From Diabrotica undecimpunctata (Eukaryota; Arthropoda; Insecta; Coleoptera; Chrysomelidae), in contig NC_092803.1 in the NCBI RefSeq assembly GCF_040954645.1, forward strand, positions 85,112,417 through 85,176,416: DNA of 64,000 nt. Direction: 5' to 3'. The translations under genes and the position numbers were made by a program. The notes under the pieces were generated by a model. It did not search any database and was not told the DNA's origin. It saw nothing but the letters and a program-made list of their open reading frames with translations. This document shows positions 1-11,092 of this stretch, in pieces (the first letter of the stretch is position 1; each line of letters begins with the position of its first letter).

Positions 1-283
1 CATTTATACTATTAGTGTAAAGTTGCTTGAACGATTGTTGTTGTGTTTACAAACGTAACAGCGAAAGTAAGGTTTTCGGTATTTAAACGCGTCTGTGTGT
101 AATTTGGGTTGTAAGGATAATACAAGCAAAATATTCGGAACTGGGTAGTGTTGCTGCTAGCCTGAAATTCACAGGGGTTTTCCAAGGTATGTGTTCGATA
201 TTTAACCTCGTAATTCTTACCCTTAAATTTTTAACTTACCTAAATTTGAAATCTGTAGTTGCGGGACACATTTGAACAACAGA

Positions 284-322
284 AATGGGGCACTTTTGAA
301 CTTTGTTCAAAGGTGCCCCATT
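284..322. repeat. short subterminal palindrome of pogo-like copy 1
   Basis: Two 18-base arms, 284-301 (AATGGGGCACTTTTGAAC) and 305-322, are inverted copies with one mismatch and a 3-base spacer. The same GGGGCAC/TTGAAC motif recurs at the far end of the element. Paired subterminal repeats like this often serve as transposase binding sites; that role is inferred. Confidence 0.7.
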
Positions 323-370
323 ACTGCAAGCCCCATTAAGAATTAAAATTAAATAAATAAATAAATAAAA

Positions 371-2249
371 GCAGTGGAGAATGTCATTAAACTTCGCATG
401 GTTACTGCAACGTATGGAATTAAATATACGACATTATTTTATAGAATAAAAAGGAAGCAGGAATCAAAGAGGGCAGAACAAAATGGAACAAAACTAAAGA
501 AGACCTTTTAGTTAGTTATATATTAAAATCTTCAAAAATAAATTACGGTTTAACATACACCCAAATCAGAATTTTGACTTATGATTATGCAAAAAGACTG
601 AACAAACCTATATGCACCAGTAAATGGAATGCCAACAAAATTGCTGCTATAGACTGGCTACAGTGTTTTAAAAATAGGCATCAAAATTTGGCATTGAAGA
701 AACCCGAAAACACCAGCCTTAGCCGAGCTACCAGTTTTACAAAAGAAAATGTTGGGACATTTTTTGACAATTATAAACGTGCTCTTTCAACCCACGATTT
801 CACACCTGACAGGATCTATAACTTAGACGAAACTGGTATCAGCACTATCCTGCAAGCTCCAAACATTGTAACGCAAAAGGGAATCAAACAAGTTGGGCAG
901 ATAGTTTCAGCAGAGAGAAGCACCCTGCAGTGACGCACCTAGAATTTTCCTGTGGGGGGGGGGGTTTAATTGGGCACCGAATTTTTTTTATGTCCTATTT
1001 TAAGTCCTTAAAATTTTGTAAGTAACAGTTTCGGAATAGTGCTTTGGGGGGGTAAACCCCCCTAATGCATTAGGAAATGATGTGCCTCCGGTGTATATAT
1101 TTCCAAGAGCCCGTTTTCATGATACAATGTTGAATGGAGCTCCCTCAGGAAGCCTGGGTTTGGCTTATTCGCCAAGTGCTGGATGGATGACCATGGAACT
1201 GTTTCTCAAGGTTCTTAATCACATTAAACGTTATACACAGTGTTCTTCTGATTCCCCAGTTTTAATATTTATGGACAATCACGAAACTCATAGTTCTCTT
1301 GAATCCATAAGGTTTGCACGTGAAAATGGTATAGTATTAGTTACTTTTCCACCTCACACCTCACATCGCCTTCAACCGCTAGATGTAGCAGTTTATTCGT
1401 CGTTTAAATCAAAACTTGCTGTTGCTATGAACGAATGGATGATAATGCATCCGGCTCGAGCAATTACCATACATGACTTAGAAGCTATTACAAACACTGC
1501 ATACACAACTTCATTTATCATAAAGAATATAGTTGAAGGTTTTAGAAAACGGGCACTTGCTCCCTAAACCGTCTTGTATTTTCGGATGTCGATTTTGACT
1601 GTGCTTTTGTTACTGACCGGCCACCACCAGGAAATAATGTAAACAACTCAACAGAACTCAACAGAAGCTGTTCGATATACATCAACCCCAGTAGCACATG
1701 AAATTGAAATTGTTTCATCTACATCAACCTCAATAACAGCTGAAATTATACGACCTTTCCCAAAGGCTGCTCCGAGAAAAAATATTAGAGCACGAAAAAA
1801 GGTTAAATCTACAGTTTGAACAGAAACACCAGAAAAAAAACAAAATTGAAGAAGAAACCCTAGCAAGAGAACAAAAACAACAGTTGCAAGCAAATAACAT
1901 GAAAATAAACATTTGGAAGACTACTCCTACTACTAAAAAGAATGAGGAGTTACGACAGAGTGAAACTTCGGAATCCGATGAAGACATCGTTTATGCCAGT
2001 TCAGATGAATCGAAAGACGTCACAGAAATTGCCAAATACGAACAGAATGGCTATATTTTAGTGAAGTTTGTTACAAAAAAGCTGTGTAATTATTCTGTGG
2101 GATAGATTACTGAAATATTTGCTGTGAATTCAGAGTTTGAAGTAAAATTTTTGAAAAGAATTAAGGGTAAAGGGACAAGTTCAACTTTTCACTTTCCAGA
2201 AACGGAGGATATTTCGATAGTCCCCATTGAAGATGTAGTTTTAAAATAA
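371..2249 (+). pseudogene. pogo/jerky-type (DDE_1) transposase, broken
   Basis: The product would be a nuclear transposase. Reading across frames gives, in order: an N-terminal helix-turn-helix of the psq type (about 374-470, with YGIKYTTLFYRIKRK); a segment ending in the first catalytic Asp motif YNLDETG (about 817-837); a core with PPVYIFPRARF, MDNHETHSS (second Asp, about 1270) and FPPHTSHRLQPLDVAVY; then LNRLVFSDVDFDCAFVTD after a frame change near 1555. The tail has RPFPKAAPRK and GYILVKFVTKKL, ending at a TAA at 2247-2249. Frames change near 490, 935-1072, 1555 and 1815, so it cannot make the protein. The pieces stay collinear with the family. It is very similar in plan to the copy at 32813-34234. 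Confidence 0.85.
934..1072. other. G-run-rich insert inside transposase copy 1
   Basis: The conserved transposase block stops after SAERSTLQVT and resumes at GNDVPPVYIF, about 135 bases later. The insert holds runs of 11 G (near 955) and of G and C near 1046-1062, and has no coding match. It may be a small insertion or a decayed intron; no clear GT-AG pair or target duplication was seen. Confidence 0.45.
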
Positions 2250-2717
2250 CATCCTATAAACAATTCAAATTATAGTACTTGCAGAACGCAATCATTTATT
2301 TCATTTTCAAATTTGATGGATAAGTACAATGTAAATTAAAAATTAATTGTGTCTAGTTTGAATGTCTATACCTTAGGCACTTAGGTACTTATTGTGTTTT
2401 TTCACGTTTGTATATTTTATTGTGTCCTTTCAATAATAAACTATATTTTTTGGTTTGATTTCAAAGTATTTTAGGTCATTCAAATGCGCCCCTTCTTAGT
2501 TTAAGGCTACCTCTATTAGGGGCACATTTGAACATTTTTCTTATGATATGTAAAGTTAATTTTTTGTACGTTCAGATAATTTCTTGGTAAGTTTGATAGA
2601 CAATATTACATTATTCGATGTGCTAATGTTGTTTGCGATACCTAAAATAAATAATTTTAGGCAAAGTGTCATAATACACTTAAAAAAAAACGTTCAAAAG
2701 TGCCGGCTTCTCCCCTA

Positions 2718-3525
2718 CATTTTACTCTTTGAAACCTAAAATGTACGATAAAATGGTACAAAACGTGTGAAAAATATTTGTAAGGTTTATTAGGTAAAAT
2801 ATACCTGCACTATATTCATAAAACAGACGCCCAAGGAAAACAGTGCATCGGTGCATCATACTTATGTCAAAGATTACTAAAAAGGGAAACGAATTGAAAA
2901 AATCACAATTTTTTACCTTAAAAACTTCACTGTACAATTAATTCGAATATAACAAAAAAATCGTAATTTAGTTTTGTTTTGTTTATAAATACAGTTGCAA
3001 AAATATAACTCTGTATAAACTGTGGCATTATTGGCATTAAGTCTACAAAAGTTAGTGCGTTACACCTAAATATACATAAAAACTATATAAATTTCAACCA
3101 ATGCGTATCTTTGGTCTATACATACGTAAAATTGAACTATTTGGCATGATAAAAAAATCAAAAAAACGTGATGGAAACTTATAAAAGTATATAATATACA
3201 TGATAAATATATACAATAAAAACTTGAATGTATATATTGATTTGTGTTTAAAAGCGATAACTTTTCACTTACACTAAAATTTTACAGCGTCAGTATTGCA
3301 TGAGTGCGTCTAGAAATACACATTCATGAATAGGAGACACAACAATTTACGTTACGTTCGAAGTACGAGTCTATACCACGCTTTTGAACGTCGGTTTTAC
3401 TCGCGGCTCGTTGGTGCTGATAGACAAGCGAGCAAAACAGTCGTGTTTGAATGATAATTGATGTAACATGTCTTGCTCAAAGAGCAAGATATGTCGAGAG
3501 TCGAAGTTTTGTATATCTCGCTATA
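2718..3525. other. AT-rich spacer, no gene seen
   Basis: Between the pogo-like end and the LINE 3' tail I see only AT-rich sequence with short open frames that look random, and several TATA-like stretches around 3180-3230. Nothing supports a gene. Confidence 0.6.
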
Positions 3526-3529
3526 GCAC

Positions 3530-4374
3530 CTTCTTCTTCTTAGCGTTCTGTCGTACAGTTTTTGATATAGGTCTCTCCTAACTCCTTCCATCGATCTCTA
3601 TCCTGAGCAACATACTTCCATTGATGAGCTACTCTTTTTATGGCATCTACCCATCTCATCTGTGGTCTTCCTCTTGGTCATCTCCTTTGTAAGGTCTCCA
3701 ATGTTGTATTGTGGCGTTCCAACGTTGGTTATTTTGTCTAGCAGTGTGGCCTGCGAAGCTCCATTTGAGTTTGGCAATTTTTTTGTCATATCCTTGTTTT
3801 TGATCTTACCAAGTCGTTCCTCTTTTTATGTGACAGTTGTATACCTAACATTGCTCTTTCCATTGCACTTTCTGCTGTGGCTAGTTTATTCATATTTGCC
3901 CTGGTTAGTGTCCAGGTGTGACATCTATATGTGATGATAGGAAGGTGCACTGGTTTTATTGTACTTTGCTCAAGTATTGAGGTATTTTGCGGTCTTCCAA
4001 CTAAGTTTTCCAAATACTGCCCATGCCAGTCTTGTTCTTCTAGTGATTTCCGCATGTTGGTTCTCTTTGCCAACTTTCAGAATTTGGCCCAGAAAGAGAT
4101 ATTGATGGACTTGTTCTATCTCACTGTCATTTATGGTTATACGTCTTGGGTCCCCTGTGTTTATCATTGTTTTTGTAATATTCATTTTTAGGCTGACGTA
4201 TTGGGAGGTGACAGTTCCTCCATCATAATTTGTAATTCCTCGAACGTGATCGCTAATATCACGATGTCGTCAGCGAATCTGAGGTGGTTTAACTTATTGC
4301 CATTAACGTTGATACCATATGTTGACCGATTTGTAGTTTTGAAGAGCTAGAGCTAGATTAAAAAGCTTTAGTAA
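3530..4374 (-). pseudogene. RTE-like LINE reverse transcriptase, C-terminal part
   Basis: On the minus strand, from 4374 down, the frame reads KLFNLAL, then after a shift YGINVNGNKLNHLRFADDIV (RT catalytic motif FADD, 4261-4290). It continues MNITKTMINTG, YLFLGQILKVGKENQHAEI, then TYRCHTWTLTRANMNKLATA and AERAMLGIQLS-like blocks. The end resembles the usual LINE C-terminus (GHTARQNNQRW). There are frameshifts near 4310, 3970 and 3790 and several stops, so it is dead. The order and motifs are those of an endonuclease-reverse transcriptase downstream of RT domain 5. Confidence 0.8.
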
Positions 4375-4376
4375 TA

Positions 4377-5210
4377 CAGTACGTTAAGTTTTGGATTAGA
4401 TATTGAACACTACATAAAGAGCTAAAATCGGCAACATTACCTCGTACGAGGTAATTGTAATTCCCGATCTCCTCCGACACCACGACAGAAAATCCTTGAA
4501 AATCATTTAGTAGCACGTAACGACGGTGGGATGCACATCTCCGTCATTGGAATTTGATGTTTGATATCATTACGTATGCCTGGTTCATTTCTTACAGTAC
4601 ACAAACTCGATAAAAATACACTGACCTTTATAAAGCAGTGCATTTGTATAGGTTTTTAATAATGTGAACAATTTTTTGTGGTTGAATTAAAAATAAAAGC
4701 GCATTTATTTAAAAATATATTCTTATTGAAAAACAAAAAATATATTCTTATTGAAAATAAAAAATAATTCCTAATAAAATAAGAAATAATTCTTTATGCC
4801 CTACAGAAATGATTCAAATATTTGACCTTCTACGGCTAAACAGTATCCCAATCTGTCACTTTTCTGGTGACACTTCATGATTGTTACATTTTCTGAAATT
4901 TCGAATAATAAATCCCAAAATCTTTAACAACATTATGAATTGACTGTACGCAAGGAATTGGTCTCCTCTCAAAAAAACACAGAAAATAAATCTACACTTT
5001 TGTCCAGAATTACCACCATAAAACATGTTGATTACAAAGACATGTTGTTTACAAAAATAAATTAAAGATCTACGCTGTTAACGCTTTAAACAGCCATTGT
5101 ATAATGACAAATTATTGGCAACGGGTCAACGAAGCAGGTTCGTAGAAAGTCGACGGCGCGAAGTGTTGCCATTTATAGGGTGTATGTCTAATTTAAAGCT
5201 TAACGGACTG
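4377..5210. mobile_element. 834-bp TIR element (MITE-like) inserted in the LINE
   Basis: The ends are inverted copies: left CAGTACGTTAAGTTTTGGAT, right (reverse complement) CAGTCCGTTAAGCTTTAAAT, with weaker similarity for about 60 bases (both reach a GGCAACA block). The element is flanked by TA at 4375-4376 and 5211-5212. Removing it and one TA joins the LINE frame ...RQGDV to ...KLFNLAL, as the RTE family expects. No transposase frame is visible inside, so it is non-autonomous. The TA target suggests mobilisation by a Tc1/mariner-type transposase; that is an inference. Confidence 0.7.
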
Positions 5211-5212
5211 TA

Positions 5213-5285
5213 TTACGTCGCCTTGTCTAACTTCTCTGTTAATAGGGAACTCGTCTAGTTGAACTATCATAGTTGCATTTTCATA
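5213..5285 (-). pseudogene. RTE-like LINE RT fragment between two insertions
   Basis: This short minus-strand island reads YENATMIVQLDEF followed by REVRQGDV, the RT segment just before the 'PKLF' motif. It is bounded on one side by the mariner-like element and on the other by the MITE-like element, and joins the flanking LINE blocks without loss. It is the key piece of evidence that the three blocks were one LINE. Confidence 0.85.
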
Positions 5286-5287
5286 TA

Positions 5288-5710
5288 CAGGGTGGTCCTT
5301 AAGTAATTGTACAAAAAGAAACTGTAGATTCTACACTTTGAAATATTACGATTTAATCCAAGTTGCTTTAATAAAATGTTGATATTAAGAAAGATACAGG
5401 GTGTTAAAGTGGAAATTTAAAATTTTATTTTTCGCTGTAACTTTTATGTTTGTAAACATTTTTGTATAAGAATTTACAGTTGGGTGCTATTACGTATGAG
5501 GAATTATAATTTATTGCAAACATTAATGTAGTTTATAGAGGACGCCACATATGCTACATATCTGGCATAAATTTACGCTTAAATTTTTGCTCTTTAAGTT
5601 AGCGTTATTTGTGTTAAAAGATATTAAAGATACATTATTTTAACAAAAAAAGGTATACTTGTTATTAACTCTAAAATTCAACAGTTTTCAAGATAATCGC
5701 ATTTTACAAA
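5288..5710 (+). repeat. left long TIR of mariner-like element
   Basis: This arm pairs with 7775-8198 as an imperfect inverted repeat, roughly 85 percent by eye. Both include the block GCCACATATGCTACAT and a GGTATACTTGTTA block at the inner end. An internal CAGG(G/C) (about 5398) repeats the outer end motif. Confidence 0.85.
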
Positions 5711-6019
5711 TCAGCTGCATAATTCTGATTTAACGCAATTACTACAGGTAACGAAGGAAAAAGAGACAATAACATCAATACTTCTGAATTTTGGTATAAA
5801 ATACCTTTAACCAAAGTTAATAGTTAACGAACTATTAGAGAAAATAAATATATCAGTAGAATAGATAATCATAGAATTTAACAAAATAATGGGATAATAG
5901 GATTTTATATCAAACATTTTACGTTTTATATTAAATTGAAGTCATAATCAAAACATTTTATTTACAAACCATATTAAGAAATAGTTAACTAAATAACATT
6001 AAACTTTTTGTCAAAGTAA

Positions 6020-6952
6020 GTGTTCGATATGTCCACCATTTTTTTCAATACAGTTATCAATACCTCCATAAAAGGTCGTCTCATATTAAATAGCATAGTT
6101 GGTTCAAAAGAAACTGCTGAATATTTATTTCTGTCCAAAGTTGGTTGCGAATGTTATGAGGTTCTTATAGACATACTGTTTCATTGTGTTTTATACACCA
6201 AAATCGAAAGGATTAAATTCTGGGCTACGTGGTGGCCAAGGAAAATCATTACTACAACGAATCCAATGTTCAGGAAAGTTGGTATTCAAAAGTATGTTCT
6301 CACTACCCTCGTATAATGTGGTGGTGTACCATCTTGCATAAACTACATATTTTACCTTAAGTTAAGTGGCAATTCTTCCAAATCATTTTTGGCAAATGAT
6401 TCCACACTGTTTATTTTTTAAATTTATGTTGAAAGTGGATTTCTCTCTTAACATAAGTATATTCAGTATTCCTAAAATGATTGTTCCTTAAATTAAAAAA
6501 ACCATGGCGTGTAAATGTACCTTCGTCCGTACATAATATTCTATCGATTAAAGAGTGGTTAAGATTTTGCCTGTTTTGGATATCATTTGCAAATCTGCAT
6601 CTTAAAGGTAATTCTGCTGGTAATAGATTTTCCATAGGTATAAAATGGTAAGGGTCAAAATGCTCATGGTATAGGATTTTTAAAACTAAAGTTCTGCTGA
6701 TTCTTAACGCTGGAGATCTTGATCAGACGTAATAATTTTCGGTCGGCATAAGTTGTCACGTTTAGGACAAAATGAACCACTATCGCCTAAATTCCGAAAA
6801 AGATGTTTAAAGGTTTGGAAATTAGGTTGCAGCCTGTTTGGGTAAGTTTTTAAATATTCCCTTTGCGCTGCACGCAAGTTAAAGTGTTGCTGACAATAAA
6901 CAATAATCATATCTCTCATATCCATATTAAAAAAAATATTATGCCTCGGCAT
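6020..6952 (-). pseudogene. mariner-like transposase, broken
   Basis: Read from 6952 down, the frame begins MPRHNIFFNMDMRDMIIVY, an N-terminal helix-turn-helix like that of insect DUF4817-type proteins (LRAAQREYLKTYPNR). After a shift come LYHEHFDPYHFIPMENLL and CTDEGTFTRHGFFN, which contains the first catalytic Asp (about 6535). Then come QDGTPPHYTR with the second Asp (about 6340) and FPWPPRSPEFNPFDF (about 6225), the usual block near the third acidic residue. The spacing between the first and second Asp is shorter than normal, so a central deletion of some tens of residues is likely. Stops and frameshifts make it inactive. Confidence 0.8.
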
Positions 6953-7774
6953 TTTCTCTGCTTTTCTTTAATAAACCAAAATAAACTAGATATTACAAAA
7001 ATCACTGATAAATCAAAAAACTTATTTTTAGTTATCGAAAGCATTCGTGACATCTGCCTACTATGTTAAAATGTCCCGTAATGCATTGGGGTTCTCTAAT
7101 GATGACATTAAAACTGGTTTAAAAAAGGGTGGTGGGTACAGTAGCTGTACTGTAGACTGGCGCGAAACTTCATACATACTGTTTTCTATATTTTTAAAAT
7201 TTAAATATTAATTTTTAAATTTAATAAAGTAATTTTATTATTTATTTATTATTTATATTTAAAACAAAGCATACTATATTATAATATTTCAATAAATTAT
7301 TATGTTTGCTAGTAGCGCCTTCTGCTTCCGTATCAACAAAGCATACACTGTTTACTTCCGACAGACCCGTTAAAGTCAGACTAAATATTAAATTATCACT
7401 AACATATAAATTTGATATTTGATCATTTCTTTGATAGTAAATTAAATTATTGGTTGAGTTTACCGAAAGTTCAAGCTGATTATAGGCGCAAATGTCAAAC
7501 ATGGAACAAAAAATTTCGGTATAGCAGTGTTAGCATGTTTTTATAATGTAGATGCTGCATGCTTCAAATATAAAAAGATAAAGCTTTAGAAAAGTACATT
7601 TTGTTTATATTATGTGATGAATTCTTCAATTTTTGATTTATATAAAACAACAATGAGTGAATATTTGTTTCTTTGTAGATTAATTGCAGTTAATTATTAG
7701 AAATTTTTTTAGCAATTATTCTTCGATAGATTAGGGGATATATTTGGCAATCGTCAAATCAGCAGTTTAATATA

Positions 7775-8198
7775 AATTGTGATTATCTCGAAAACTATTT
7801 AGTTTTGAAGTTATTAACAAGTATACCTTTTTTGTGTTAAAATAATATCTTTAATGTGTTAAAATAATGTCTTTAATATGTTTTAACAAAAATAGCGCTA
7901 ACTTGCCACAGCTAACAGATTTATGCCACATGTAGCATATGTGGCGCCCTCTATCAGCTACATCAAAATTTGCATCAAATTATAATTTCTCATACTCAAG
8001 AGCACCCAGTTGTAAATCTTTATATGTCGATGTTTACAAACATAAAAGTTATAACGAAAAATAAAATTTTAAATTTCCTTTTTAACGCGCTGTATCCTTA
8101 TTATCAACATTTTACTAAATCAAGTTGGCTTATATCGTAATATTTTAAAGTGTACAATCTAGTGTTTCTTTTTGTACAATTACTTAAGGACCTCCCTG
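7775..8198 (-). repeat. right long TIR of mariner-like element
   Basis: This is the inverted partner of 5288-5710. It ends ...AAGGACCTCCCTG at 8198, next to TA. Small indels separate the two arms (for example an extra ATTATTTTAACACA-type repeat near 7845-7870). Confidence 0.85.
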
Positions 8199-8200
8199 TA

Positions 8201-8860
8201 TATTATGTATTAATGCCTATAACTCGAATCTATTCTACAATTATTAATAGCTTGTTCTATAGCTCGCATCTCGATACTATCAAATCCATTTTCATAGTCT
8301 ACGAAGGCAAAAAATACGGGTAGTTGTTATGCATTTGCCTTTTTTATCAATGTTCTCATTGTCAGCAGGTAGTCTGATGTACAATATCCTTTGCGGAAGG
8401 CAGCCTGTTTAACCGGTTGGTAATTATCCATTATGTAAGTCAACCAATTGCTAATAACTCTCATAAACAGTTTGTATACTTGACTGAGCAACGATATATG
8501 TCTATAATTCTTTAGGTCACATTTGTCCCCTTTTTTGTCTAAGAGTATTACTAGACTCTCGTTCCAGTCTTTAGGGATTTTGCTATTATGGAGCATTAAC
8601 TAAATAACTCTGATAGTATTGTTACTGACTTGCTTGTTTTCAACAGCTCGATAATTATACCGTCGTGTCATGGAGCTTTATTATTTTTTACCTATTTTAA
8701 AGCTCTTTCTATTTCGAATCCCTCTATATTTGGTAGTACCTCTGATCCCACGTTGTTTTTATTTTTCTTTTGACGTTCTCTTTCGTTGATTCATTAGGCT
8801 GGCCTTTTGAGCTATACAAGGTTTTGTAGAAGTATTCGCTACAGCATACCGAGAAATAAT
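8201..8860 (-). pseudogene. RTE-like LINE reverse transcriptase, N-terminal RT part
   Basis: From about 8860 leftward the minus strand reads YEYFYKTLYSS-like and then NVGSEVLPNIEGFEIERALK. Next come SKIPKDWNESLVILLDKKGD, NYRHISLLSQVYKLFMRVIS, YQPVKQAAFRKG and YENGFDSIEMRAIEQAINN. These are RT domains 0 to 3 in order, including the catalytic-region motif 'FVDYENGFD' (first Asp). The frame reaches the TA beside the mariner-like element and resumes at 5285. It has frameshifts near 8620-8720. Confidence 0.85.
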
Positions 8861-11092
8861 TACAAAAAGGTAAAAACGCCCTAGAGTTTGGGTTAATACT
8901 CCACCGCTGTCGCCGAAACATGACGACATTGGCAGGCTTTGCCGACGAGAACCGCGGTTTTACATGCCTGTAGATCAATGCCGTTACGAATGCAGTTCAA
9001 TATGTATATTGTATTTTCGTTGGTTTATTTTCGTATAATTTTCATATTATACTAGATCATAAACTGGTTTCAAATAAAAAAAATCATAAAGAATAAAATA
9101 TTGAAGAAAATGAAAACAAAAATTAGCATATACTTCTGCAACAGACTAACTAATTTTTATTAAATATTAAAAATATCTCTTGTTTCTTCCCAAAGCAAGT
9201 TTTCAAAACCATTTTAGCCTGTCTTCCTTATAAGTATACAATCAAAAACAAAAATATCATAAACTAAAATTACCTTATCTACAATTTTATAGTATGATCT
9301 TCATTGAAGTATTTAAAAATTAAGCTAATATACATATACCTACAGAGTGTATAGAATATAATAAAACCATTGTATAACATTTCTTAGAGGTTTAGTGTTA
9401 GGTTTGGGTATAAAACAAAGTAATATGTCAAGTAGAGTAGAAACTTTTTCATTATAGATTTGCTCTTTTTATTAAAATCATATTTTATATATTCGTTTGT
9501 TATCCGTGAAATACAAAACATTCCTTTGTCTTATAATGCCAAAATTTGTGGATATTCTAGTGAATATGGATCAGAAAAACTAAATTCGTTGTAAAAATAT
9601 AAAAATTGTATATACGTTTGAATAAATATTGTGTACAGGGTGTTTAAAGTAGAGCCCATATTAGACTTATCTCTGAAAATAATTGTATTTTAAGTTTGAA
9701 AATTTGCACATTTTTCAGCGTAATGTATATAACCTACACGTCCAAATTATTGAAACTACAGAAGGTCGTCATCATAGTACGAGATCCCACTGAAAGATCA
9801 CTACGTCCATAATGTAGTTAATCAAACTCACATTTTTACATATATTTAAGAAGAGAATACATTGATAACAGGATGCCAGTCAAAAATTGGCCGCAAACAG
9901 TTTTAATTCACGAAAAAGAGTTTAAAAAAGACGATGTTCACGAAAGACTGATTTCGAACGTTCAATTAGTTTTAATTCAATTAATGATAATTAATTTTTG
10001 AACAAAAATTTCGTTAAATAAAATACGCTGAGAAAAGGTGGTCGCAAAATCCCAGCTGTTAAAAACGCGAGGTATCAAAGATGTAGTAAAAGACAGGTAA
10101 AGCGCAACGGCACTGGTTTGACATGGCTAGTATCAGTTGTGTGTTAATAATATACATACTATAAACATAAAATAAAAAATAGGTACACTATCTCATTTTT
10201 AGACCAGGGTGGACCTGTTTTGAGGTGAATGTGAGAGGTGGCATTCTGATTTTTACAGAAAAAGTTGTGTGATAAGTTCAAAAATAATAATTGACTTATT
10301 CTCCCCCTCAAATAAATAGGAAATATTAATAAAAAAATTTAAATATTTAAAAACTACTAAAAACATCGTTTTTTTTTCTACTTTCCTTGCTTATAACTAA
10401 AAAGATTCATTTTGGAGCAAAGTTGAAATAAAATAAAATAGCGATAATTGAATTTTCTATAAGATACGACTAGTTAAAAATGTTTTAATTTATTACCCTT
10501 GCTGCAAAATAGCAATAAATACCAAAAAGGGGGAAAACAAGCATTTTTAATCGATGTTTTTCACCCACTTAGATTGCACATTGCACTTAGAACCTTTCTA
10601 ACTAACCTAAAAAATTTCTGTAAGTTTCAAAATCGTTTGAGAACGATTTCCGGAGTGGAAGTAGAAACGTCAAACGCTAGCTTCACTTAAAGGTGACTCA
10701 TCTACAAATTTAACTAAGAGCTAACGGCAACAATGTTAAACATCAGGAATAAAATCTTACCGGGGTCGTTTTTATTGCGTATGCTTCGTCAACGTGAAAT
10801 ATAAGATAATTCCATAAAATTTGCCCCCGTAACAATATAAATTGTGCATACCGGTGCGTTTTTCGAGCGTATAGTTGGACAAGTTCAGTTGAATACTTTA
10901 AAACATCGGTAAACTTATCAACATTTCGCTGGGCTATATATTTACGTCCTTGGAAAAGATAGTGACTTTGTTTTATATTTATTAAATAGACTTTATTCTA
11001 TTTATTAATTTAAAAATATTTTTTGAGGTAAATAAACAACAAATAATTAGCAGAATATTATGATTGATGTTTATTCTTTTTATAGTATTAAG
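8861..11092. other. intergenic, no gene seen; scattered repeat scraps
   Basis: No coding frame here is convincing. A CAGGGTGTTTAAAGT sequence at 9638 looks like a solitary transposon end. At 10639-10674 a 6-bp hairpin flanked by GAGAACG and GAAACGTC resembles the hammerhead-like motif found in the foldback at 11670-11917. A stretch at 10740-10980 may be 5' flank of the transposon starting near 11093. Confidence 0.55.

Larger units (their letters stand above)
1..2715 (+). mobile_element. pogo/jerky-type DNA transposon, copy 1 (5' end outside window)
   Basis: This is a decayed cut-and-paste element of the Tc1/mariner-pogo superfamily. The body encodes a broken DDE_1-type transposase (371-2249). 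The right end reads ...GGCTTCTCCCC followed by TA (2716-2717). That matches the end of the second copy in this window (TIR starting GGGGAGCAC next to TA), so 2715 is taken as the 3' terminus. No matching left terminus is visible, so it lies before base 1 or is lost. Subterminal motifs of the form GGGGCAC-n-TTGAAC recur near both ends (about 284-322, 2518-2535, 2692-2703). The right boundary is an inference by comparison with copy 2. Confidence 0.7.
5288..8198 (-). mobile_element. mariner-like element with long TIRs (2,911 bp)
   Basis: The ends CAGGGTGGTCCTTAAGTAAT (5288 on) and CAGGGAGGTCCTTAAGTAAT (reverse complement from 8198) are inverted, and the similarity runs about 420 bases inward on each side. 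TA flanks both ends (5286-5287, 8199-8200). A decayed transposase with an N-terminal helix-turn-helix and DDE pieces lies between on the minus strand. Long TIRs plus a TA duplication and this transposase type place it in the Tc1/mariner/IS630 superfamily. It sits inside the RTE-like LINE and is therefore younger than it. Confidence 0.85.
3526..8860 (-). mobile_element. RTE-like LINE remnant, minus strand, split by two DNA transposons
   Basis: Three minus-strand blocks (8201-8860, 5213-5285, 3530-4374) are successive parts of one reverse-transcriptase frame, read from right to left. The gaps are exactly a 2,911-bp mariner-like element (5288-8198) and an 834-bp TIR element (4377-5210), each flanked by TA. 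The 3' end near 3526 ends in a GAAGAAGAAG-type tail on the minus strand rather than poly(A), as in RTE-clade LINEs. The 5' endonuclease part is not seen, so the copy is 5'-truncated. It carries stops and frameshifts. Confidence 0.8.

Noticed and set aside
10499..10690. 63-codon frame as a small gene
   Set aside because: Its end is the hairpin-GAAACGTC repeat motif shared with the foldback at 11670, so it is repeat-derived sequence.
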